Shown piece by piece: positions 52,764 through 64,000 of a stretch of 64,000 bases of DNA; within the stretch, counting starts at the first letter, position 1; each line of letters begins with the position of its first letter. Source of the DNA: Allolobophora icterica (taxonomy: Eukaryota > Annelida > Clitellata > Crassiclitellata > Lumbricidae); the NCBI GenBank assembly GCA_963556255.1, contig OY744616.1, positions 13,421,772 through 13,485,771 of the forward strand. Reading direction: 5' to 3'. The translations under genes and the position numbers were made by a program. Under the pieces are notes generated by a model. The model was not told the origin of the DNA. It did not search any database and saw nothing but the letters and a program-made list of their open reading frames with translations.

Positions 52764-52951
52764 CAGTGCTCGAAATGGAAAATTTTACGAAACGGAACGC
52801 TAGTCAAAGATATGGGAGCATTCACATTTCAGAGGACAAGAAAAACGTTAATTTCATAGTATTTTCCACTGGACGAAAGGGAACGATAATACGGATGCAT
52901 TTGACGAACCGGAACGGCGTTCCGGTGCGTTCCGGTCCATTTCGAGCACTG
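52764..52951. mobile_element. hAT-type MITE, 188 bp, TSD gatggtgt
   Basis: Exact duplication gatggtgt at 52756-52763 and 52952-52959. Terminal inverted repeats are cagtgctcgaaatgga and its complement. Internal gaacgg/ccgttc words form smaller palindromes. It is inserted in a unit of the 70-bp minisatellite. Confidence 0.92.
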
Positions 52952-52963
52952 GATGGTGTATGT

Positions 52964-53711
52964 TAGGGCATAGCCGGGTGCCGTTTTTCAACCGGGTACC
53001 GGGTCCGGGTAGTTTGAATAAAAATCTGCCGGGTCCGGGTACCGGGTCCGGGTATTAAAACTAACAGTAATCTCAAATCTCTAATCCAAACACAATGTCA
53101 CGAAAAAATTACCAAACACAATGTCACGAAAAAATAACTCCACTACGAATCAACTTCAGAACATTTTAATAAACAAGGAAAAAAACTGCAATGATCGAAA
53201 AGGGTGGGAGAGAGGGACTAGATGGCTTTCTCAATAATCAAAGAGAATTGTCGGCATATAGATGAAAGGAGGAGGGGAGAGGAACTTGCTGGCGCTCTAT
53301 AATCAAAGGAAATTGTCGGTGCATAGGCGAAAGGAGGAGGGGAGAGGGACTTGATGGAGTTATCAACATCAAAGGGAATTGTGGCGTCTAGGCGAAAGTA
53401 GGAGGGGAGAGGGACTTGTTGAAGTTCTCAACATCAAAGGAAATCATCGGGGGGGGGCATAGGCGAAACGAGGAGGGGAGAGGGGCTTGCTGGGACTCTC
53501 AATAATCAAAAGAAAACGCCGGCAGATCATGGACAGCCAAAGGCCGTCGCCAAGGCAACTTACTGTTCCTGATGTCATTACATTATGTTACTGTTAGTTG
53601 ACACTTACCCACCCGGACCCGGATGACCTTTCAGCTCCGGGTCCGGGTGTCTTCCGGGTGTTCAATACCCGGAATTTCCGGGTATCCGGGTCAGTACCCG
53701 GCTATGCCCTA
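52964..53711. mobile_element. hAT-type non-autonomous element, 748 bp, TSD gtgtatgt
   Basis: Exact duplication gtgtatgt at 52956-52963 and 53712-53719. The termini are tagggcatagccgggt and an imperfect complement (acccggctatgcccta). Subterminal regions are packed with ccgggt/acccgg repeats, as expected for transposase binding. The interior holds four degenerate repeats of about 70 bp containing aggaggggagaggga. No transposase frame is left. Confidence 0.92.
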
Positions 53712-54723
53712 GTGTATGTGCTAGCAAAGTAATGCAAACAAATGAACAATGTATGTACCAGGTAATGTTAACACTTGATGGTGTAAATGGTGTATGTGCT
53801 AGCAAAGTAATGCAAACAAATGAACAATGTATGTACCAGGTAATGTTAACACGTGATGGTGTATGTGCTAGCAAAGTAATGCAAACAAATGAACAATGTA
53901 GTACCAGGTAATGTTAACACTTGACGGTGTATGTGCTAGGTAAAGTAATGCAAACAAATGAACAATGTATGTACTAGGTAAAGTAATGTTAACACATGAC
54001 AATGTATGTACTAGGTGCGTAATTTAAACAACTGAACAATGTATGTACTAGGTAAAGTAAACTCTTGACAGTGTATGTACTAGGCAATGTAAAAACTGAT
54101 TGCATTGGAACATTTTCATAGCACTTCTATGAAACAGGCAGTTGGTAAGTTTATGGCGATTTGTCTGATTATGGCTGTCAAATCATAATAAAATTATGGA
54201 CAATAGGCTATTTAAAGCAGTCATTTACTGCAGCTGTAATATAACAATTATAAACAGTTGATTGGGAACCTCCTCCTTCATGCACAGAATTTATATAGCA
54301 CCTCATTTCTTCTCAGAAAGCTTAAAACTGCTCTTAATCAAAAAGGAAAGGCTGCTTCGGATATAATATTATGCAAGAGAGGGTATTTGAAGCAGAAACA
54401 TTCCATGCAGGCAATGTTTGCATATCATGGTCAACTCTACCATATTCAAGTTATAATGTGTACATTTTTATACGATTTCCAAATTACAGCTGCATTGCCA
54501 CATCTAGCATTGTGCAGGAATAAAATTTACAAGAAAACAACTAGTTGTGACTAGTTCCTTATCAGTCAAAGCCATCAAGATGGTCAATTGTTTAGCACAT
54601 CAACATTAATCCATCACAAACATAAATGTGCCAAGGCTATGTGACCAGAAATAAGTAGGCCTACCGGTGGTGGCCTGTTAATTGGTTCACAACAATATTT
54701 GTTTTTCAAACAGATTTCCCAAC

Positions 54724-55163
54724 AGGGGTCATCCATAAAGGGTCGGTAATGAGGAGGGAGGGGTCATCGAAAAGCTGACAAATGCGGACAGGGGGGTGGG
54801 GTTATGACGTCTGCATCTAAACTTTTACATGTGATAGTTTTTTTAAACACCAACTTGTTTCAACCTTCCCCGAAAGATGATAAGGTCAGTGAAGTGATTG
54901 CCTAAAACTTCATGCATGGTATAACCTTTTACTGCGATTTTAGAGAGGCTTTTATTACTGCATATCCTGCGATATGAAACCCGAACTGTCACTTAAACGT
55001 GCACAGGAACTGTGGAATAATTGTAAAAATAATTATGACAGTAAAAATTGGCTTTGACATGCGGACGTCCGCAAAGGGGAGGGGTAAGGTCAAATACAGA
55101 CAAGGGGGAGGGAGGGGTCCAAAGTAGGTCATATTTTTGCGGACGTCCTTTATGGACTACGTT
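54724..55163. mobile_element. MITE with ggggtcatccataaagg ends
   Basis: The left end is ggggtcatccataaagg and the right end is cctttatggactacgt, near inverted repeats. Internal gcggacgtcc and gcggacagggg words lie near both ends. The target duplication is uncertain (ttcccaac against ttccttca), so the superfamily is not assigned. Confidence 0.65.
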
Positions 55164-55169
55164 CCTTCA

Positions 55170-56680
55170 ACTTCTAATCACAACAGTCTATGCAAAGAAT
55201 GAGCAAAACATAGAGTTCATGCTATCTTAAATCCAGTTTCACATATTTAAACTGTAAAATTTAAAATAGCACTTTTGAGGGGTCCCTAAAATGCATTTCA
55301 TAAAAGTCCAGAAACATACATTCATATAAACATGATTTATATGTAGTTTCTTCCTCTAGACAACAGTTCCAGCAAGAATTCTTTTAACAGGATACAGTTT
55401 ATACCATCTGAAGTCAAAATGCTTTGGCTTTCATACGTGTTTTAGAAAATTGTGTGCCTTGTAGAATCTTCTGATCAGTGTCGATGGTGGCTTGAGTGCA
55501 AGGCTCTAGACCCTCGAACCTGGTGATCACGTGGCTGAATATTTGTGCAGTATCTTGATATTCCTAAAACAACGAGCCATTGTTTAGGAATTGCTTAGCA
55601 GGAAAGACAATGTTGGTTATTTATGGCCTTATTAAATATTGAGCAACACTTATTGATATCACAGATGGAGTGAACAGTAAGGCATAAACTTACAACTCTA
55701 CATTTCCACATTTCCATAATCAACAAGATGCTGCAAAGTGTTGCTTGTTTACCAAAACCAGGGCATTTAGGATGTTGCAAAGGGTTTGCGGCAGTTCAAG
55801 GACAAGCAGTATGAATAATGAATCTACAGAAGCCACAGGAAAGAGTCACTATTGACTATATGGGATGTTCCTGAAACAGCTTGTGCCTTGTTGGAATGCT
55901 TCATTAGTCTAAACATTGAGGCAAACTGCATATAGCTGACTGTGGAACGCTGAAAAATTGGATAGCTAAAAACTGCCACATGACAAAAAATTGCTGGTTA
56001 AAAGAGGAATATGATTTATGATAAACGTTACGTGCAACGGATGATTGATCTAACTGATTGGTATTTGGGTGGGGTTAAAAGTCGTCTAGAAAAATGAGCC
56101 AATGCCATTTAACAGCATACCAGGCCTTTGCATCATATCAGGAAAGCAGAGTAGAACCATTGTTATAGGTAAAATCCTGCAACCAACTATCTGAATAGTG
56201 AGGATAACTGCCTCAGGAATACAGACCTCAGACCAAAGTATTTCAGAAATAATAGGCAGTGCTGGTCGTGGGATTTTAAGACAAGGATGTGGTTGAATAC
56301 AGAAACAAGAAAGTCTCAAATTTGCATGAAGAGAATTTCAACTGCACACATCCTGTTGAAAGCCTTGATGTGCTACACACATCCTGTTGAAAGCCGTGAT
56401 GTGCTGCCATCGGCTCGTACAACTAGACATCCAGAAATATGGAATAGATATTTACTGTGTGATCCAGTGCTCCAAAGATGAACAGTTCTTCGGTAGGAAG
56501 AGTATGACCTGCTTGCAGTGGTAGTTTGATACCTTAATTGTAACACATCAAATGCTGGTTATTGTATTTAGCATTTTAAATTCTTAAATTATTACATAAA
56601 TTGTTAAAATTATTACAATTACAATACATACATATATAAAAAGTTATTTAATTATTGCATGTATGTTACAAGAAAGAGGA
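55170..56680. other. AT-rich non-coding stretch
   Basis: A short direct repeat with acacatcctgttgaaagcc occurs at 56346-56395. I see no exon with splice support, no RNA gene and no clear element ends. Confidence 0.4.
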
Positions 56681-56689
56681 CTGGACCTT

Positions 56690-57310
56690 TAGGTATGAAA
56701 CGTTGCGACGTCATTCTCTTAGCCTGAGCATAGTGAAAGTTGGTGGCCAGTCCTCTCCCACACTGCTTGATCTTCCCAATGAGAATTTAAGGTCAGTATG
56801 CTTTTTTAACACTTTAACGATGAGCTGCATTGGTTTCCCAGTCACTTTAAGTACACTCCTGTCCTTAAAGTGTTAAAGTGAAGTTTGTTACGGGTGCTGG
56901 AGAATCAGAAATCAAACAGGTTTTTGTGCTCGTGTGGATTTGAACTCCTAACCTCTCAGTAGACAATCCAGCAAGCAAACAACTAGACCATGGTGCACCC
57001 ATGCATGGTTCATCAGGTACATGTATTTGGCATTTGTATAGGATGAAGAAGTAGTTCAGTCCCTTAATTCAACTCCTAGAATATTGACAGCATGTGGGTT
57101 TTAAGTGTTAGCAACTCAATTATCTTATCCTCAGCTTACAAGAGGTTGGCCAGTCTCCTCCCTTGCCAGCTAATCTTCCCATCAACATGTATTAATTTTA
57201 TATCCAGGTTCATCAAAGAGCACCAGCAAAACAGGAATCTTAGTTCAGCTTTCTAATCTAGGTTCACAGCAGGGATCAGCCATCAGCCGCCACCGTGAAA
57301 CAACAGCGTG
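56690..57310 (-). repeat. Two adjacent degenerate SINE-like repeats (minus orientation)
   Basis: ggtggccagtcctctccc at 56740 and gttggccagtctcctccc at 57150 match the repeat at 43380-43660. Each is followed by a gatttgaact or similar B-box-like complement. Confidence 0.5.
56806..56876. repeat. Short palindromic repeat with TTAA ends, best copy
   Basis: ttaacactttaacgatgagc on the left and ccttaaagtgttaa on the right are inverted repeats around gctgcattggtttcccagtc. The same 70-bp unit recurs at 31735-31805 and, diverged, at 22053-22125 and 30137-30186. Confidence 0.7.
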
Positions 57311-57447
57311 CTAACCACTAAACATAAAAAAACATGCAGTGCACTGAGTATTCTGTTCCATAAAGGCACTATATAAATTGACTAATACAATACACGACAC
57401 AATTAAACAAGTTCAAACCCCAGAAATAGTAATCTGTACGTGGGGAT

Positions 57448-57645
57448 CAGAGCTGTAGTGGTAAAATTAGAGGTGAGTACACGCTACCAGTTAGTTTTCC
57501 GAAACAAATTAGAGCTGAGTACACGCTACCGGTGAGTTTTCCGAAACAAAATAGAGGCAAGTACAAATATTTTGTGAGGTGAGTATATGGTCTCTACAGG
57601 TGAGTACACGCTGTATACCTGCGTATACCCTCGACTACAGCCCTG
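57448..57645. mobile_element. hAT-type MITE, 198 bp, TSD gtggggat
   Basis: Exact duplication gtggggat at 57440-57447 and 57646-57653. The ends are cagagctgtagt and the complement of cagggctgtagt. The interior carries about four copies of gtgagtacacgct-type repeats. It lies about 40 bases downstream of the stop codon of the minus-strand gene, so it is probably within that gene's 3' UTR. Confidence 0.88.
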
Positions 57646-57686
57646 GTGGGGATCTACGTTTCATACATTAATGCCAGAAATCCTGG

Positions 57687-58174
57687 TTAAACATCTGTCG
57701 AGACGAACCTGGAATGTTCGTCTCTGTGAGAGGAGCCTGAGAACTTTGACCTCTTGCTCGGTGCCAGAGGTTTTACAGCACTGCGTTTGTGTGCAGTCAC
57801 AGATGAAAACGAAGTTGTCCGTCTCGGGCTACACGGCAATCGATTCTCGTGCATGCGATCTGTGTTCTCAAAGGACCTTCGGAGTTGGCTTCTAGCGTGT
57901 AGACTGTCAACGGCTTTCAAAGTCCTGTCTTTCCTCTCAGAGTCCGATTCTGAATTATCTGATCGCAGCATAGCTGGTTCACCAATATTCCTGCAATAAA
58001 AGTAATAACAATAATAATAACAGTTATTATTATTATTTATTCAAAGTAGAAATGATCCCTTAGCAATGAAATATTAAATAATATTAAGTTAGAAGTCAAA
58101 TGTATTCTCTGGAAATCAGACCTTATCCCTAAGACCATAATTATTACTAATATTTAACCATTGGTAATATTATG

Positions 58175-58212
<38 letters not shown>

Positions 58213-61200
58213 TAGTAAGTTAAGGCACATGCTCAACTAATCAGTTGCTGTGTGGCAGATTGGTTCAGAGCTCGTCAGGAAGCACAGAAACTGTTGCTGT
58301 GTAAGAACCTTCAGCTAGTCTGCAACACACCACATGCATGCCTGTCTGCCTGCCTGTTGGTCTCCCTGACCTACCGTGGTACTTGATTCTGGGTGGACTT
58401 CTCCAATGATTCATGATTTTGGACTGTAGGTGCACTTTGGAGCAACTAGTCACCACTAATGCTCTATGCATTGTGATAATGGTGCTGTAGATTGTGCAGA
58501 AGTCGTTAGATTAGGATCGATTATATTAAATTGACTCTGTGATGTTCTAATGCCTATATTTTTCCAGCAATTACTTCGACTATAGTTCACCAACGTCAGC
58601 AAAGATGACCCGTTTTCATGGGCGTCCGGGGGGGCATTTGCCCCTCCCGGGATTTTGCACATATTTTACAAAAATAAAATATTTTGATTATTATTATTGT
58701 TACAACAGTCCCAACACGATTTTCAATGTGAAAACACTTACTTATTTAGGTGAAGTCCTTGACCATTATTCATTTTTAAAGTTGTTCTGCATTCATGAAT
58801 AGCTATGCAAAAATGTCATTTTGCCCCCTTACAAAAATTTAGCCCCAATACAAAAATTTTACCCCCACAAAAATTCCTGCAGACTCCCATGCCTGTTTTG
58901 GATCAGAGTTTTACCCTCACCACTCAAATACATGCAAATAAGTAAATGGCGTAAATTTCCATCTGAAAAGTGCATATGCATTTCATTGTATACAACGATT
59001 ACATACATACACGTATTTGAAATAGACTATAACAGGAACATATGCACAACTAAATTAGTAAGCAAGTAATATATTTGCCACATTTGTTAAAGTAAATGAA
59101 CATAACTGCACAAATTAACAAATTTAGTGGCAAGCTGCAGGTCCCATTGCACCAGCCACCAATATTATTATTTTACCATTATTTGTTTTAAATATAACTA
59201 AGCATACAACCAATTCACATTTACTGACTTTACAAACTAAATATATAGACCAGGGGTGTGGAACCTTTTTTAAGGTGCGTGCCAAAGTGCTGCTAAATCA
59301 TTTTACAAAATACCGTCGCGTGCCCTTCGGAATATTGCACAATAGGCCCATGCATAATTATTTTTCTCATACAGAATTTAGGTAACAAAAAATTAATTAA
59401 AGACGTAATTTCAAAGATCGTTTTTTAATGTTTTTAAAAGAAAGTCCTTCCATAAAGAAAATGTGGATTGTATACAGGGATTTTCTATTTCTAAGTTTGA
59501 TATTTTTGGGGACGCTCTGAATTCCACGTGCCCAAAAAAATTCATCGCGTGCCACTTTGGGCACGCGTGCCATAGGTTCGCCATCCATGCTATAGACAAT
59601 ATGTTTATCCAAGTTAAAAATGATTTCAAACTTGATACATACACTACCCACAGTATCCAGTATGTGTACATAGCTTACATGAACTAAAGACCATTCTAGC
59701 AAACCATACAGAGTTTAAACACCTTTGATTTTTATATAGCTTACCCACAGAATTTCCTTTCCGTTTGCGACTCTTTCAGGCGGTCTTGTTCCGTACTGAA
59801 TACTGACAGAAGTTCCGTGACTGGGAGCAGTCCTACTGACGACCTTGGCATGTTCAACAACAGATGAAGCTCCTCAAGAGAAAACACCGGAAGGTCAAGG
59901 AACTTCCGGGTGATCGCATCCAAATTAGCAAGGGACAACAGATAAGTAATTGCCTACAGAGTAAACAACAACTTCAAGTAAATAATAAACAGATATTTAA
60001 ATATTTCTCCGGTAGCATCTACACTCTACTATCCCACCCTCCTCCTTTATCCAGGCCGAGAACCTGCAGCAGAGTTATGTCGCATTATGTAAGAATTCCA
60101 GGGAGGGTACGTACATCCTTTATCTTGTGTTGAAGTTGCACAGAAATGCAGAGAGCAGACGAAGACTTGTAGGCCGTGATGAACTGCTCAAGCATTCCCA
60201 GCACTCGAAATCTTTCTCCCAGTTGAAGGAAATCTGTAAAGTTAAAAATTAGTAATGCAAACAAACGTCAGAGATATGTCATAATTACATAATACATATG
60301 TATGTTTATATCAACACAATTAACACAGCACCTTGACAAGTAAAGTACAGAAGCTGTGCCTATATTAGACCGGGACCCCCACCAGCCGGAGTTGCATTTC
60401 TTGAGAGCTCAGGGCTCGAGCTCCTCAGTTTGTCCCTTCCAGTTTTTCAAGCGCCTGAAGTCTGTATTATTTGAAGGTGATTTAACTGGTTCGAGTTGGA
60501 ATCGCCAATGATGAGTTTTTCTTGAAGTGATGCTTCGTAAATGTCAGACTACAAGTACAAGTACTTGACAAAGTACAAGTACTTGACAAAGTACAAGTAC
60601 TTGTACTTACCTTGTCTTACCTTTGAAAAGTGTTACCTTGTAATCCTACTCATTGTTAAAATTCATTACAGTTAAGTTCATCTGTAAGCAACAAACGCTC
60701 AAATAACTTAAAAAGTCATCACATGTACAGACTTAGTGTCTGATCAAGTATCCAACTTCTGGAGTTGTATCGAAACACATGAGGAATGGCAAGATGGAAG
60801 CAACCAAAACACACACATCATTTGGAAAGTTATTTACAATTTCCAGTCATCTCAAGAGCTAAACTGTTATTCCAAAGGTCCATAATTAAATCTCTGGCAG
60901 TGTTGAGAGATGTTCCACAGTATCTGCTCACTGTGTTTTCTAACCTTCTGGAATGTTCTTTGGCGATACGTATTTGTGAATCCTGAGCAGATGGCCATCA
61001 TAATTTGTGTTTTTCGATGTGTACTTCTTGTATGCCTCTTCAGTTTGTATTTTACTGGTGTACATTAAATATGCAAACCTAAAAATAGAAAGAATAACTT
61101 CAAAATTAAATCATGCTGAAACATATCAGTAAAGATAATTGCCACTTCAATTTTTAGACATGGTGGTTTTGTGACAACTACATGGAATAATTGAGGCTTC

Positions 61201-63091
61201 ATCTTGCCTTTCATACTGCATGCGATGTGGTGTCCTTTAATCACCAAGTTTTAGGTTAGAATCTTGGTGTATTAAAAATGTGCAAATCTACCTGATCTAG
61301 TTAAAAGCAGCACAAAGTTTAAAAATCATTATATTACACAGAAATTGAATAAAGTTACAAAATCAGGTTCTGCTATAAGGATCCTGTTGTTTTTTATTAC
61401 TTTCAATTCCGCAGAAAATTTTCAACAAGGAATTTATTTCTGTAATATTAAAAAGCTTTTACTTTGAACAATACTGTTTCAGTTAAATAGTGCCTGCACT
61501 TTACAATGCAAAGCTGATCAAAATTTGTAGCCTGCGGCAAAGCACAGTTTCGAATAAAATAAGTCGATACAGAAGAAATTTATATAATGTCTCTGGGGAG
61601 CGTCCAACAGACACTCAATAAATGCTCCACGATATAGTCCACATGTCAAATCAGATGAAAGAAAGATGCCTTCCATTTGCCACATTGATTCTTTGTTGCC
61701 ACGACGATCTCCAGAGCATCCGGAAACAAATGTTGAAGTTTGGTTTCTGTCGCTCCTGCTGGCAAGTTGTTGACAATGAGCAGACGATCCGTTTCCTTGG
61801 CTTAGGAAGAAAGTTAATATTCCAGTTACTGGTTCATAAATTTTTAGACTTATAATGTTACTATTATTATTATTATTATTATTTTGAAACTTTGCAAATG
61901 CAGAATAAATACTTCAAGGTTAGCTCAAGAAAGAAAGAAAAAGTTTGAAAATTAAACCCCATCTCAGTGATTCAACATCTCAGTGTGTTATTATTATCAT
62001 TATTACTATTATTATTACAGTTACTATTATTATAATTATTATTACCCTCTTAGTTTTGGTCATTAGGTATGGACACTGCAATGGTACTGATTCAAACCAA
62101 TCAGTAGTTGCTGGTCTAATGTTTCAATAAGCTGCTTTTGCTTATGCAAAGTTTGAATGGCATTGAGCTTTCAGTAGGTTACGGACTAGATGTAAGTGTA
62201 TAAAGGCCCATGCCTATTAGCGGAACTTACAGGAGGCACTCTTCCTTTTCATAGGTCCTGTTCCGGCACTGGATGAATCCCAAAGTTGGAGATGCCAGGA
62301 CAGTGCATTGCAGGACTTGCTTGGTAACAGAGGCACATAAGCACAAACAACTTGCCTATACGGAATCTACTCAGTATGCTCAAACTTGCAACTATTGGAT
62401 TACAGACTCAGCATGCTAATTGACTAGGCCACAGAAATAGAAAACCACATCTAATCTGATAGCAAACTGTACGAAAGATATAGTTGTGTTTTGCTATCAA
62501 GATAGTTGTGTTTTGCTATCAAAATAGTTGTGTTTTGCTATCAAAATAGTTGTGTTTTGCTATCAAATAGTTGTGTTTTGCTATCAAAATAGTTGTGTTT
62601 TGCTATCAAAATAGTTGTGTTTTGCTATCAAATAGTTGTGTTTTGCTATCAAGATAGTTGTGTTTTGCTATCAAGATAGTTGTGTTTTGCTATCAAAATA
62701 GTTGTGTTTTGCTATCAAATAGTTGTGTTTTGCTATCAAAATAGTTGTGTTTTGCTATCAAAATAGTTGTGTTTTGCTATCAAAATAGTTGTGTTTTGCT
62801 ATCAAAGCATTTAACTGTGGTTATTGAGACACTACAGCAAAGAAACACTCACAACTTTCATCTGAAGACGTTGTCGCAATTCTTTGCCAATGTTCCATTA
62901 CGTCGTCTGAATGATTAAACAAAAGAATTGTTAGTGTAAACATGAAATGTGGTAAATTAATGAGAAAAACACAAAAAAACTCAAAATGGAATATCTGAGA
63001 ACACACAGAAACAAGAACATGAAAAACAAAGAAACAATAGATTTCCTGAGCATGGAGGTCAAGAATAAGCTAGAGGTAACTTTGGCTTTGT

Positions 63092-63129
<38 letters not shown>

Positions 63130-63597
63130 CTGCTGTTGTTGCTGTTGTTGCTGCTGCTGTTAAAGGCAACACTTCTTACAAGCCTCTATCAAAACATCTC
63201 TGATGAATTGTGCTGAAATCAAAGGATTGGTTGACTGAGGCACACACAGGCACAGTAATCGAATGATGTAACACCTTCTTAACCTTTGAACTGATGCTGG
63301 TACTCGTTCATTGACCAATAAGGGATGGAAAACAGAGGCAAAGCAGGATGGTATTCCTTGGCTTGTCAACCATCCAAGTACACACTGATATGTTTTAGCC
63401 TCATTGCACCTGCCGACACTACATAAAAAACCAAAGTGACCACTTGATCATTGTTTTTTAGCATTACTATGACATCATACGTACAAACATTTTCGTTAAT
63501 CTTCAAAAGACGGACAGTTAGATCTGAACGGATGTCCTGCAGATGGAGAACGGCTTCCTTTGCATCGGATAACGTTCTCATTCGGAATGTCATGCAG
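57687..63597 (-). CDS. Unrecognised protein, C-terminal six exons (5' partial)
   Basis: Six minus-strand exons join with GT-AG sites and matching phases: 63597-63371, 62906-62853, 61800-61684, 60233-60115, 59953-59745, 57990-57687 (stop TAA). They give about 343 residues. The first exon looks folded and beta-rich (VRLLKINENVCTYDVIVMLK, then LVFYVVSAGAMRLKHISVYL). The third encodes DRLLIVNNLPAGATETKLQH followed by LFPDALEIVVATK, which resembles the first half (beta1-alpha1-beta2, RNP2-like LIVNNL) of an RRM, but no RNP1 follows. Exons four and five are helical and Leu-rich (ITYLLSLANLDAITRKFLDL; FSLEELHLLLNM). The last exon is a disordered Ser/Arg/Lys-rich tail with KRSAVKPLAPSKRSKFSG, which could be a nuclear localisation signal. 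Weak points are the donors of the first (gttgac) and third (gtggca) exons. I cannot name the family. Confidence 0.6.
58150..58210. repeat. (ATT)n microsatellite
   Basis: A run of att triplets in the last intron of the minus-strand gene; related short runs lie at 58000-58040. Confidence 0.9.
58617..58891. mobile_element. hAT-type MITE, 275 bp, TSD cccgtttt/cctgtttt
   Basis: The flanking 8-mers at 58609-58616 and 58892-58899 differ at one position. The element starts catgggcgtccggggg and ends actcccatg. The right half has three acaaaaatttagcccc-like repeats. It lies in the last intron of the minus-strand gene. Confidence 0.75.
59251..59589. mobile_element. hAT-type MITE (caggggtgtggaacc), TSD atatagac/ctatagac
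   Basis: The flanking 8-mers at 59243-59250 and 59590-59597 match at 7 of 8 positions. The ends caggggtgtggaacct and the complement of catggatggcgaacct are of the well-known CAGGGGTGGCGAACC hAT type. Internal gcgtgcc repeats lie near both ends. It is in the last intron of the minus-strand gene. Confidence 0.85.
62472..62806. repeat. Minisatellite, 21-22 bp unit, about 15 copies
   Basis: The unit atagttgtgttttgctatca plus a short A-run is repeated nearly perfectly, with 21- and 22-bp versions differing by one A. It ends about 50 bases downstream (in gene direction) of the 62853-62906 exon of the minus-strand gene, inside an intron. Confidence 0.95.
63089..63161. repeat. (TTG)n/(CTG)n trinucleotide microsatellite
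   Basis: A mixed ttg/ctg triplet run in an intron of the minus-strand gene. The poly-Leu frame is an artefact. Confidence 0.9.
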
Positions 63598-64000
63598 CTG
63601 AAATGATCAGCATGAACTGTTATTCTATACTGACAATATTGCAAAGAAAGCTAGACATGTTCTATGCAAATGTCCCTAATGAGTGTTTTCAGTACTAAAT
63701 GAACCACAATGGCAGTGAAAAACACATTGCCTGCTAAATAGCAAACACATGACAAAGTCTGCATTTCTACAGTACATTAAAAGAACTAGCTTATTAAGTT
63801 ATTCCAGCTCAATCAAGACTGATAACTCATTTTCGGCAAAGACTGACCCTAACATTCACAACAGAAAGTTCTCTGTCTTACAACGCATCCATCACCAGAA
63901 ATTTGTCTTAAAATTCTGTGCCTTTAGAGAGCAGAAACTGCAATAAATGGGGTTAATTTTGCAGTGATTATCAACCATACTAAAAAGTAAGAGTATGGTA

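Larger units (their letters stand above)
52576..54080. repeat. Minisatellite with units of about 70 bp, interrupted by two hAT elements
   Basis: The unit contains caaagtaatgcaaacaaatg, aacaatgtatgtaccagg, taatgttaacac and gtgtatgtgctagg. Units are present at 52576-52763 and again at 53712-54080. The gap between these blocks consists of two transposon insertions. Confidence 0.85.

Overview
The window is intron-rich animal nuclear DNA. It carries split genes with GT-AG introns of roughly 0.1-6 kb, AT-rich non-coding sequence, many microsatellites, and a dense load of small transposons (hAT-type MITEs, CR1/L2-like LINE tails, tRNA-derived SINEs). Protein content is metazoan: an APC/C subunit 7 and a four-LIM paxillin. 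The repeat style (TAGGCCTA-like words, SINE/LINE tails ending in gcgctatataaat) would suit a marine invertebrate such as an echinoderm, hemichordate or mollusc, but I cannot fix the phylum.

Layout. (1) 1-10643, + strand: the last 15 exons of ANAPC7, the TPR subunit of the anaphase-promoting complex; the 5' end lies left of the window. (2) 11.2-14.1 kb: intergenic DNA with a 'gtcttg' minisatellite-like element, one copy of which is split by a piggyBac-type element with TTAA target duplication and a small transposase remnant. (3) 14155-29573, + strand: a complete ten-exon paxillin gene with five LD motifs and four LIM domains, reconstructed exon by exon with matching phases (524 aa). (4) 29.6-38.4 kb: probable long 3' UTR, then intergenic DNA with SINEs, a hAT MITE and large CT, AT and CTC microsatellites. 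(5) 39086-39820, + strand: a GC-rich 244-codon ORF of unknown function in a CpG-rich stretch, possibly the first exon of a larger gene; a separate exon-like ORF with a strong acceptor lies at 47.0 kb. (6) 40-57 kb: repeat-dominated DNA with a 33-bp tandem repeat open on both strands, a 5'-truncated LINE on the minus strand, another LINE tail, a Tc1/mariner-like foldback MITE and a cluster of hAT MITEs with exact 8-bp target duplications. (7) 57687-63597, minus strand: six phase-consistent exons forming the C-terminal part of an unrecognised protein that includes a stretch resembling half an RRM.

The two recognised genes act in separate processes (cell-cycle ubiquitylation; focal-adhesion scaffolding). 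Their shared orientation and closeness may reflect old bilaterian linkage, since both human orthologues lie on chromosome 12q24. The most unusual structures are the transposon insertions: one MITE end abuts the splice donor of paxillin exon 3, two hAT elements sit 12 bp apart in one minisatellite unit with overlapping target duplications, and the piggyBac insertion has a related empty site about 300 bp away.
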